Shown piece by piece: positions 1 to 9,031 of a stretch of 64,000 bases of DNA. The DNA lies in contig MU859079.1 in assembly GCA_033297205.1 (NCBI GenBank), positions 1-64,000 on the forward strand, in the 5' to 3' direction. The DNA is from Pseudoneurospora amorphoporcata (taxonomy: Eukaryota; Ascomycota; Sordariomycetes; Sordariales; Sordariaceae). Under the pieces are notes generated by a model, which was not told the origin of the DNA, did no database searches, and saw only the letters and a list, made by a program, of their open reading frames with translations. Numbering within the stretch: position 1 is the first letter of the stretch; every line of letters begins with the position of its first letter. Both the position numbers and the translations under genes were made by a program.

Positions 1-78
1 GTTCTCCAGTCGTTCCTTTATACTCCGTGCCTTTCCCTGAGGCCTTAGTCTTGGAGTGTCTGCTCACGATGGTGTTCT

Positions 79-129
79 GCTCACGGTGAGCACTTGCTCA
101 CTGTGAGCACTTGCTCACTGTGAGCACTT
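79..129. repeat. three tandem copies of a 17-bp palindromic unit
   Basis: The unit GCTCACTGTGAGCACTT occurs three times head to tail (79-95 with one mismatch, 96-112 and 113-129), with degenerate partial copies on both sides. Each unit contains the palindrome GCTCAC/GTGAGC, so the array could form alternating hairpins. It lies just upstream of the Copia reverse-transcriptase relic; whether it belongs to that element cannot be told. Confidence 0.8.
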
Positions 130-244
130 GCTTGGCGTGAGTACTATAGTACTACGCTTTCCTGGCTAATCCCCGACCTTGGGGTTGCATCAACCAGTCC
201 TAGAGTAGTGATGGTCTCCCAGCGGTCTGGTCGGCCCGTGTGTC

Positions 245-1384
245 CTGCTTAAGTTCGTAACATACGGCCTCAAACGTTCCCCACTCTACTGGTTTCAAAC
301 TCTCCTTCCAGTTCTGAAAACTACTAGCTTCGAACCTATCAACACTAACTCCTATCTTCTCACAAACAAACAACTAGGTACGATAATCGTTCTTTACGTT
401 GATGATCTTCTCGTTGCTACAGTAACTACTAAGGTCGTCAATGAGGTCAAGGATCAGTTGGCAAGGCATTTTAAGTTGAAAGAACTGGGGGAAGTCCGCA
501 CCTTTTTGGGATACGACGTTGTGAGAGATCGCCAGACTCGCACGGTCTTTATATTACAACAACGATACACCCAATCCATTATTATGAAGTTCAACGACGG
601 GAAGCTTCACGGCGTTAAAACCCTATAGCCACCCGACTTCAAGATCTATGGGGGTGTTAAAATATCAATCGATGAAGCCAAATCCTACCCCAAGAAAACG
701 GGTTCCCTGAACTGGCTGTCTACCAGCACCCGACCAGATATCTCCTTTACCATTGGTAAACTGTCAGAAGCTAAGACCAATCTGACAGATCGCCACATCG
801 CCGTCATAAAGCATCTATGGCGCTACCTTTCAGAGTATCCAAACTTGGACATCGAGCTAGGAGGTATGCCCTCACCGTCAACGGTACCATCTTTCCACGC
901 TTGTGCAGATGCCTCTTTTATAAACGACATCCTATCCAGGAAGAGTACCGCGGGGCACGTCGTGTTCTTCACGTACGGTCCTGTCCTTTAGAAGTGCAAA
1001 AAGTAGGATCTTATTACAACGAGCACGACGGAAGCTGAGTTTACCAATCTAGTCCCAACAGCAAAGGCTCTTGACTGGGTAGGAGGGATGCTAGACGACC
1101 TAAACGTGGATCTGAGCCTCCAGAAGGTCAATAAGATCTTGTATACGGACAGTAGCAATGCAAAAGATCGGGTGCTCAACCCCTATATGCCAGCCAGAAA
1201 CCGTTATATCGATATATGATACAAATGGCTAATCTAGGAAGTCAACAGAGGGGCATTTACTATAGAGCATCTACCTAGCGAGGAGATGCCAACAGATGGG
1301 CTCACAAAACTGTTAAAACTAAAGAAATACGCGAAGTTTATAAAACTTATTGGTATAGTCCAGAAGAAGGTTCCTTGGGCGTAA
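245..1384 (+). mobile_element. Ty1/Copia retrotransposon relic: end of reverse transcriptase plus RNase H
   Basis: One reading frame runs from 245 to a final TAA at 1382-1384. It encodes the last part of a Copia polyprotein. Visible parts are the palm region with the YVDDLL catalytic motif near 395, the LKELGEVRTFLGYDV block, and RNase H with the DASF, STTEAEF and YTDSS acidic motifs. The C-terminal IEHLPSEEMPTDGLTK block matches the usual Copia ending. The frame is broken by five stops: TAG at 626, TAG at 989, TAG at 1004, TGA at 1217 and TAG at 1235. Each sits where the family usually has Trp, Gln or Arg, so all can be explained by C-to-T or G-to-A transitions. The element is therefore dead. 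Gag, protease and integrase would lie to the left of this window. Confidence 0.85.
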
Positions 1385-2119
1385 ACACTATCACGATCAT
1401 CACTATGTAAACAAAACAATGTATATAGTATAGGATTTGAGGTTCTTCCAGTCTATAGGGGTGTGTCGGTAGATCCCCAACCGCACTAGGCACAGGCCAT
1501 CTATTCGCCAGCCACACCGTGCCCTGGCTGCTGCCTACCGTTCTCGTAGACCTCCAGATTTCCCTCCTCCTCTTTCTTCCTCTCTATAGCAATCCATCAC
1601 ATCTCACGATCTGCTGTTGTTGTTCGTGCACGCTCTCACATAATCTCGTGGCATCTGGACTACATAGGCACCTGCAAAAGGAGAGTCAAGGGATGGAATA
1701 GCCTTGCTTCTTTGTAATAGAATAAGTCATTTTAACGTCAACAGAAGTTACTAGAATTTACAAGATTCTTATAAATTTGCCTATCCTCCCAGACCCTTCT
1801 AGTAGCACGCTAAAAAAATGAAATATGAGAGAAAGGAATTGAAAAAGATATAGAATACATTATATGTCTTACGAGAAGCCAATAAACTAAACCAGTCCTA
1901 ATACGCTGCCGATGGATATCATCCGTCCCTGGAGGTTACAATTAGACAGTCGGTAATTCGGTGGCAGCCAGAGTACGTTCTAGCCATTGCAAGTAATCTA
2001 AGAACTATCTTGTTCCAAGCTAAACAATAAAGATTAGGGAGTAAACCAAGATCAATTCTTGCAGGAGGAAAGATTGTAAAAAGCTGACTCGAGGTGGAGT
2101 TGTCCTCCAAGCCTGCCTC
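1385..2119. other. gene-free stretch; possible 3' LTR and 3' flank of the HET-ankyrin gene
   Basis: I find no coding region. A purine-rich ATAGGGGTG followed by TGTCGG near 1457-1470 could be the polypurine tract and start of a 3' LTR of the Copia relic. The matching 5' LTR is outside the window, so this cannot be tested here. The right part is AT-rich and should hold the 3' UTR of the minus-strand gene that ends at 2120. Confidence 0.4.
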
Positions 2120-5100
2120 TTAGGATGCAGGGCTGAGTAGCTTAATAACCGCCTCATGCCCATTTCTTGCCGCCATATACAGCGCTGTCCGTCCAGCCCA
2201 GTCCTTAGGATCTGCATCAACCTTGCCAGTATCGAGAAGCAGTTTAACAACCGCCTCATGCCCATTTCTTGCCGCTATATATAGCCCTGTCCGTCCCTGC
2301 CAGTCCTTAAGATCTGCATCAACCTTGCCAGTATCGAGAAGCAGTTTAACAACCGCCTCATGCCCATTTCTTGCCGCCCTATACAGCGCTGTCTGTCCAG
2401 CCCAGTCCTTAGGATCTGCATCAACCTTGCCAGTATCGAGAAGCAGTTTAACAACCGCCTTATGCCCATTCTCTGCCGCCATATACAGCGCTGTCTGTCC
2501 AGACCTATCCTTAGGATCTGCATCAACCTTGCCAGTATCGAGAAGCAGCTTAACAACCGCCTCATGCCCATTCTCTACCGCCGTATATAGCGCCGTCCGT
2601 CCATCTATATCTTTAGGATCTGCATTAACCTTGCTAGTATCGAGAAGCAGCTTAACAACCGCCTCATGCCCATTCTTTGCCGCCCAATGCAGCGCTGTCT
2701 GTCCAGACCTATCCTTAGGATCTGCATCAACCTTGCTAGTATCGAGAAGCAGCTTAACAACCGCCTCATGCCCATTCTTTGCCGCCCAATGCAGTGCTGT
2801 CTGTCCAGACCCATCCTTAGGATCTGCATCAACCTTGCCAGTATCGAGAAGCAGCTTAACAACCGCCTCATGCCCATTCTCTGCCGCCATATGCAGCGCT
2901 GTCTGTCCATTCTCATCCTTAGCACCTACGTCAACCTTGCCGCTATCGAGAAGCAGCTTAACAACCGCCTCCTGCCCATTCTCTGCCGCCCAATGCAGCA
3001 CTTTTTGTAGCTCCGTACTATGCAAGTCGACCTCGACGGTGTCGAAAAGTAGCTGAACGACTACCTCATGCCCAGTTATCGCCGCTCGATGTAGCGCTGT
3101 CTGTCCATCCTCATCCTTAGCACCTACGTTAACCTTGCCAGTATCGAGAAGCATCTGAACAATCCCTTTATAGCCTTTTTGTGCCGCAAGCCACAGCGCC
3201 GTCTGTAGCTCCTCCCTATGCAAGTTGACCTTGCCGGTGTCGAGAAGCAATTTTACGACCGTCTCATGCCCGTTTCCTGCCGCCAAGCATAGAAGCGTCC
3301 ATTGGCCCTTGTCCTCAATAAGTTGATTTACCATTGTTTCCTTTGCATCTTCCTTTTCTAAATCCTCCGTACCTAGTGCCCTCTCAAGAACCGCCGTTTC
3401 TTCCCGAAGATTCTTCACTGCAACTCCATACTGTTTCACCTCTTGTAATACCAATCTGACATTCCGTATCCTAGTCGCCGCATCTAGACAACCTTCCAAC
3501 CCGGTCTTTGAATGCTCTGGAATGCTTGCAAAGTAGTCGTGGTTGTTTTTATCTTGCTGCCTGTCTGGATTTATATCCCAATCCCAGATAAGTAGAAAAT
3601 TGTGTGGAAAGACTGTTATCGATTGTAAAAGTTCTGACCACTTGATATCTCTGGTCGTAGCTTGTGGATCGCCTGCTGGGGAAACTGCAATCATTATAAC
3701 CGCCCAGTGATCGTTGTATGGCCTGAGGATCGTGGGTCTCGTCGCTCCTTGAAGAAGGCAGACGACATCTCCTTTTTGGATGGATTTTACTGTGGTCGGG
3801 AGGGTCCAGCAAGGAACCCATGCTTCCTTCACGCAAATATAACTGGGGGCATTCCTCCAAGTAATGGTCACATCTTGTCTGTCTTCCCAAGTAGCATTTC
3901 TCTTGACCGAGGATACTTCGCCAAGAATGCAGCCCTTGCCCTCAATGGCGGCAATCTCCTTATCGTCTGAAAGGTCTACAGAGACCAATTCAGATAAGAA
4001 GAAGTGGATGAGTTTGTTGAAGAGTTGTTTCCACGAAATCTTGTAGTCGGCGAATAATCCTGCTGCGGTTGGATTATCAGAGCTCATACCGAGTAAAGCA
4101 TATACTTTATCGCGACGATCCGTAGCTTCGCGGGTGTGGTACATCTCTATCAATTCACCTAGAGGGCGTATGTCAAGAGAAAAGTTGTCTGACTGACTGG
4201 TTGTATATTTGGGCCGGAAGATTGCGTCCCTTATAAGGTAGGTTACCGAAAGGATTCGAGCCCGCAAGCCTGCGGGGAGTTCATTGGACACGTTCAACGC
4301 ATTTAGGCCTGAGCAGAATGCAAATCCGTCGACCTCAGCAGAACCACACTTGATCAGGATATGGCGAGCCGCGGCAACTTCCTGAAGCACCTGCATCAAT
4401 CTGTCAGTTTCCTTAGTTATAATACTTTGACATCGGTTCCCTTACCCAGATGCGCTGAAACCACGGTCGTTGAAGCAGTGTAAGGATTCCCGCGTTATCG
4501 TCTAATCGTCTTGTAGACAGCTTGGCTGCGATACGTATTTCTTCAAGCGCTTGGTCGCTACCGGCTACCTCCTCTCCAAGCCAAACGATTACGCGACTTG
4601 CTTTAGCGTAGATCTTCGCCATAGATTGAACTTGGTGTCCTTTTTCTTCGTTGTCTCCTTGGTTGATGCAAATGGCATCTATCCATATAGTTCGTTGAAC
4701 GGAGTTATCTCGAAGATGTAACAGCGCTGCGTAAAGGTTTTTTCCGACGGCCAAGTTGTACCCGTCTATAAAGATGGAACAAGGCTTGTCCTCAGAGCCC
4801 CACACGTAGGATAAGGCCTCGTACAAACGAGTGCCTTTTGAGTCTAATGTGGTGTAGAAGAGCCGACAGTGTATTGCGGCGTCTTCGTTTTCAGACGGCA
4901 ATAGTTGAAGCAAGCGAATATGGCCAGGTGACATGCGAACGTTGTAATACAGATTCTTTATAGGTGTTAGCGTTATTCTGAATGTCGTAGGGGGAAAAGA
5001 AGTAAACCTACTTCCACCTGCTTCGGGCTTTGGACGCATACGGATAAGCTAGTGGTGATATTATCCACGCCGGCGGATGTCTCTGTATCGGCGAAACCGG

Positions 5101-5248
5101 TAGCTGGAGCGGCTGGGAGCCCGGGGGCGGGCATACGGGTAGCGGACATGGCGGTGGCGGCGGTGATTTGTTGCAGAGGTGCAGGGCGAGACTGCTCTTG
5201 GCCCTTATCGTCTTCCCAACCCTCCGTATTGTGCAGTCGTTGAGACAT
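2120..5248 (-). CDS. HET-domain protein with 12 C-terminal ankyrin repeats
   Basis: This is a heterokaryon-incompatibility (HET) family protein of the type linked to allorecognition and cell death in ascomycetes. The HET core is clear: YEALSYVWGS, then WIDAICINQGD, then SRVIVWLGE, RPWFQRIW and VLQEVAAARHI. The last two blocks are joined across a 55-bp intron (4391-4445, donor GTAAGG), which restores the family's RxWVxQE motif in frame. The C-terminus has 12 ankyrin repeats ending at NGHEAVIKLL; repeats 5-12 are nearly identical 34-residue units. I prefer a model with a further 56-bp intron (4956-5011: donor GTAGGT, branch CGCTAAC, acceptor AAG) and a start at 5248, giving about 1005 residues. 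Simpler alternatives start at 5039 (about 954 residues) or at the Met at 4934 just before the HET core. There is no NACHT or NB-ARC domain between HET and ankyrin. The gene looks intact. Its neighbours are a transposon relic and 5S fragments, typical of a variable region. Confidence 0.87.
2130..3010 (-). repeat. 102-bp tandem repeat array coding near-identical ankyrin repeats
   Basis: A 102-bp period is obvious. The segment TATCGAGAAGCAG recurs at about 2230, 2332, 2434, 2536, 2638, 2740, 2842 and 2944. Each unit codes one 34-residue ankyrin repeat. Between units most bases are identical; differences cluster at the codons for the two residues after KD, at the residue after the Gly, and around AL(H/Y)xA. 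This lies inside the HET-ankyrin gene and explains the long open frames seen on the opposite strand here. Confidence 0.92.
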
Positions 5249-6660
5249 CGTAGCTTTAGGGAACGAAGGTCTTGAGTGAGGCGACGTAGATGAGGCACTC
5301 GAGGATGATCGTGTTGTCCTAGAGGCAGCGAATACTATACAATTGACAATCAATAGATTGAGTTTGTAAAAAATGCTGGAGATTCCTCTATCTTGCCCCC
5401 AAGGACAAAATAAAAAGAAACTAGAGTACTATGTTTTCTTAAGGCTATGGTGGAGTATGAGGCGTTTTGTTGAGTCTGTTTCTGTTTTACTATGTTAAGC
5501 GTAGGATGGCTGGCGGCTCCCTCCTAACTACACGCTAATGGTCCAAAGGACATTTCTTTCTAGAGGTCGGGCATTCTGGACCTAGAGACTTCAGGGCGCC
5601 AATTAATAACTCGACTTGGGCGAGGGTCGTGGCTTTCTGTCACGGGGTCTACAGGGTTGGCAATAGTGTACCAGCAGCGGCCTGGTAGCTTGCACTGTTT
5701 ATGGGCGCGTGGCGTGGGTAGGGCTGCAAATCTGAGTGGAACCTGTATGTTATCAATAACCGAGCTGTTGCGATAGGCAGTGTTCTTGAGCGGACAATGC
5801 GTTGATACCTTACTTTTCGTTTCCTTTGGGACCTGTGGGCGCATAGAACCGACGCCAAGCGGCGATTGCACTGACCAGGAGACATAAGGTAACAGACGAC
5901 AGGCTTCATCTGCCTAGTTCCTTATGCGTGCCCTTCTATCGTGATTAATTTGTCGTATGGATCACTAAACCGTGAGTGATCCTTTCTCGTGGCTGGGTTA
6001 TTGAACCGTGGTCCTAGTCCGATCACCGAACCCTTCATCGGCCGATCGTCATTCATAAAGCACATGCTGTTGCATGTAGATCTCTTCCTTTTGGAGTTGA
6101 GTAGGGCAGCAAAAATCAGCAAACTCCTAAGCGTCCAACAAGACAAGAGCGAGAGCTTCCCTTGCTACGCTCTCATCAGACTCAACGACTAACTGCATAC
6201 ACATAACTGGGCCGAGGAGTACTAGGAACCAATCAGGAATGGTCTTCTGACCGAGTGCAGTCTTGGTGTTACCCGTGTAAAAGATCTAGCCGCAGTGTCA
6301 GGATGGTCAACTTTTCTCGTAATCCGCCCAATTATATTCATCTTTTTAGCGCCGCCTCCCCACTTACCGTCTTGCCTCCGTCCGAACGATATGGATATGG
6401 GAGGTGGTGGTTCAGTTTTTTGACCCTACCACGTGATTAAAAGACCCGTTTCATATCCTTCCCACTCCCATAGACAAGCAGACATATTGTTGGAGAGGCC
6501 CGTGCACCTGGCCATGGCACAGACCAGGCAGGGCACACAGCCTCCCTTCCAGATTTAGCCCTCCAGACCTTTCCACACAGTTTTTCCAGACTTAGCAACT
6601 CAATACATCACATCACAGCTTCCTTTCGTTGCCCTGCACGTCGCACACATATCGCCTAAC
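5249..6660. other. gene-free stretch upstream of the HET-ankyrin gene
   Basis: No frame here resembles a known protein. It presumably contains the promoter of the HET-ankyrin gene. I see no RNA gene or transposon end in it. Confidence 0.45.
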
Positions 6661-6707
6661 TAGTAGTTGGGTCGGTGACGACCAGCGAATCCCAGGTGTT
6701 GTATGTT
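6661..6707 (+). pseudogene. 5'-truncated 5S rRNA pseudogene (3' part only)
   Basis: These 47 bases are identical to the 3' part of the 5S rRNA gene at 25370-25488 (minus strand). They start at TAGTAGTTGGG and run through GCGAATCCC to the 3' end TTGTATGTT, then a T-rich stretch with a run of six T. The 5' half of 5S, which should begin ACATACGACC, is absent upstream. The copy has the same unusual GTCGGTGACGAC stem as the full gene, so both come from the same 5S subtype. It should not be expressed, because the start of the gene and its upstream TATA-like element are missing. Confidence 0.8.
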
Positions 6708-7154
6708 CTTGTCTTTTTTGGATCTTTCCCTAACAAGCTCAATGGGAGAATGACGTGGCCTGTGCGCAAGTGGCTTCCCCCTAGACTTAAACATCGACTT
6801 GGGGTCTCTTGAAAGCTTCTGGCATTGAGCTAAACCCTGGTATCCATCGTCAGCCCGCTCACTGCTCGAGGCGTAGAGACAGGTGCTCGAATCAGGTGTT
6901 CCAGAGATGAGTTTAACAGACTTTTGGAACATTCCGACAATGAGTCAACTGTGTCAATCATGTCCGCAGCTGAGAGTACAGGACCTGCCACGTTGTTTCC
7001 CGGATGACCCTTCATTGGTCGACTACTCATCTATGGTGATGCCCAAAGAATCTCAACTGTATGGCGGCGATGCACGATGGCGGGACTAAGCCGACAGAAA
7101 GATTCTTGCTCTTTCTGTAAAATGGTCTACAGGAATCTGGCCTTCAATGCGTAA

Positions 7155-7774
7155 AGGCCTGTTCGGGTCCGCGTTAGGGATTTTAGGAAATAAACGTGTT
7201 AACGTGCAGGGTCCGCAGTCTGCAAGATGGAAAAAGGTGCTTAACATCCCCTTTCTGCCTTTCTTCTTTCCTCCTCTTTCTTCCTCCTTCACCATTCTTT
7301 TCATCATCCTTTTTATCATCACCACCATCCTTTTCATCATCATCGCCATCTTTCTTATCATCACCATCCTTCCATTCTTATCGTTACCATCCTTCTTATC
7401 GTCACTTCAATAGTAGAAGTAGATTTCAATTGGGAATAGCCTCATTGATTCAGGTGGTCTTTGCGACGGCCATCCCCTATATTTATAGGGGGTTGAGCCT
7501 GGGCCTTGAGCCTTAACCGCAGTTCTTAACGTACTACGTCTCGATTTTAAGACGTAGTACGTTAAGAACTATAGTTAAGGATTTCGAAGATTCTGGCCTT
7601 CTGATTGGTTAGATCGAGGATTTGGGGTAAGTGCAGGTGGTTGCAGGTAGTTGCAGGGTGTGCATGAAAAATAAGGCTTTTGAGCCGAACACGAAAAATC
7701 GCAGTACTGCGGTAGTACGTTCTATATACAAAATCTTAACCTAGGAACGTACTAACGTGCAAACGAACAGGCCT
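7155..7774. mobile_element. 620-bp non-autonomous inverted-repeat element (MITE-like) with TAA target duplication
   Basis: The left end AGGCCTGTTCG (7155-7165) is repeated as the exact reverse complement CGAACAGGCCT at 7764-7774. Similarity goes inward to about 23 bp, with about 19 of 23 positions matching. Both ends are flanked by TAA (7152-7154 and 7775-7777). A three-base TWA target site is typical of PIF/Harbinger transposons, so I infer a Harbinger-type MITE. The motif AACGTACTA occurs four times inside in both orientations (near 7528, 7553, 7712 and 7746), like subterminal transposase-binding repeats. No transposase frame is present. It also contains a T-rich TCATCATC microsatellite (7290-7400) and a large palindrome. 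A chance arrangement is possible but unlikely, given ends plus target site. Confidence 0.66.
7511..7580. repeat. long perfect palindrome (31-bp arms, 28 paired)
   Basis: A 21-bp arm (7521-7541) is followed by an 8-nt loop (7542-7549) and its exact complement (7550-7570). After a 3-nt mismatch the pairing resumes with CCTTAAC (7511-7517) against GTTAAGG (7574-7580). The transcript of either strand would form a stable hairpin of pre-microRNA size. It sits in the middle of the inverted-repeat element, so it may be a structural part of that element or a second element nested in it. Confidence 0.9.
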
Positions 7775-7919
7775 TAAGTGTCTCAAGGATGCTCAAAAGC
7801 CAGGCCTGGAAAGCTCTCTTGGTCTTGAGATGTCTCCATGACCACAGCCCTGCACGGTTTACGAAAATCAGACAAGTAGTACTGGCTGACACAACTTACT
7901 AACCATAATCAGCGTTATC

Positions 7920-9031
7920 GTGGATCCGAAGATTCAGTCAGTGGAGGAATGCAATGACTCTGATCACTACATTGGCCTCTTCGCGGAGGGCGAGGCTCGC
8001 CAGGCGCAGTATATCTACGTTACCTTGGGCGCTTTCGATCCGAATACCAAGCGTGGCTTCAGATTCAAAGCATGGAAGACAGTCAACGATGGCACGATGC
8101 AGATTGGCACGATACAAGGTACGCTGACCTCTATATCATGTCTAAAATACGCCCTTAAAATCCTGGTAGCCAACCTCTACTCGTCAGGACTAGCAACCTT
8201 GCCCCCCCTCCCCTGACAGGTAGCAGAGATAAGTGGCATAGCTAAACAGTTGGTATAAACTCAGGCAGTCCGGCAGAAAGGTCAGGGATTTTCGGACATA
8301 ATTACATACCGATGGTAGAGTCGTTCGCACGGAAAATTAATGTGACTGCACCTATAGCAGCTCCTTTTATCCAAGGATGGCTCGAAGACTGTCTGGAAAA
8401 GCATGCAGAGTGTCGGAAGACATATGCCGGAGATACTCTCAATAAGGTAGAGGCCGTTACGGATACACTGGCCAAGAGTGACGAAGAAGACTGGTGGTGG
8501 CCGACTGCTTTGATCTCGCCCTGCTGCGGGGCAAGAACCTCAAGACAAAACAAAATCAGTCCCCAGGGTAAGTCTAGGGAGACAAGAGATATTACCTCTG
8601 CATCCCCTGAACGAGCCCATCCGCCCACCAGACTTCTCAAGATAACACTGGCAAGAAACATATTGGCCGATAATAGTCCACCGAGGATCAAGCTCGTCGA
8701 AACCACCCTTGAAGGATTATATGTGGACTAGTACGTCGCCCTGAGCCACTGCTGGGGACCCCCCGAGAAAAGACCACTTTCCACGATGAAGGCAAATCTG
8801 AAGAATCACAAGCGTGAGATCCCCTTCACTTCTGTGCCATCGACGTTCCAGGATGCAACAATGGTCTGCGCCCTTCTGGGCGTTTCTTACCCGCCAAACG
8901 CTTCCGTCCATCATGACCACTTTGACTATAGCGCTCAACAACCAGAACTATGCGAGGACCAAAGAGAGGGTAACGGGGAGTTAGATAAGTCCTGCGTGAG
9001 ACAATCCTGGTTGCTCGCTGGGAATGCCTGA
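7920..9031 (+). pseudogene. broken HET-domain gene
   Basis: The piece 8312-9031 encodes recognisable HET-family sequence in one frame. It shows WLEDCLEKHAECRK, then PTRLLKI, IKLVETT, YVALSHCWG and the IPFTSVPSTFQDA block. The frame is cut by TAG at 8729-8731, immediately before YVALSHCWG. After LGVSY the expected WIDSLCI block is missing and the frame wanders to a stop at 9031. An earlier piece in another frame (7920-8216) may be the degraded N-terminus. No start or splice pattern repairs the gene, so I call it a pseudogene. It is a different HET subfamily from the ankyrin-fused gene 3 kb to the left and starts about 145 bp from the inverted-repeat element. Confidence 0.68.

Noticed and set aside
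1467..1700. Possible 3' LTR of the Copia relic
   Set aside because: Only a weak polypurine-like stretch and TG start; no second LTR in the window to compare.
2223..3056. 277-codon open frame opposite the ankyrin repeats
   Set aside because: Produced by the 102-bp repeat; the 34-residue period is the same on both strands and only the minus frame gives ankyrin motifs.
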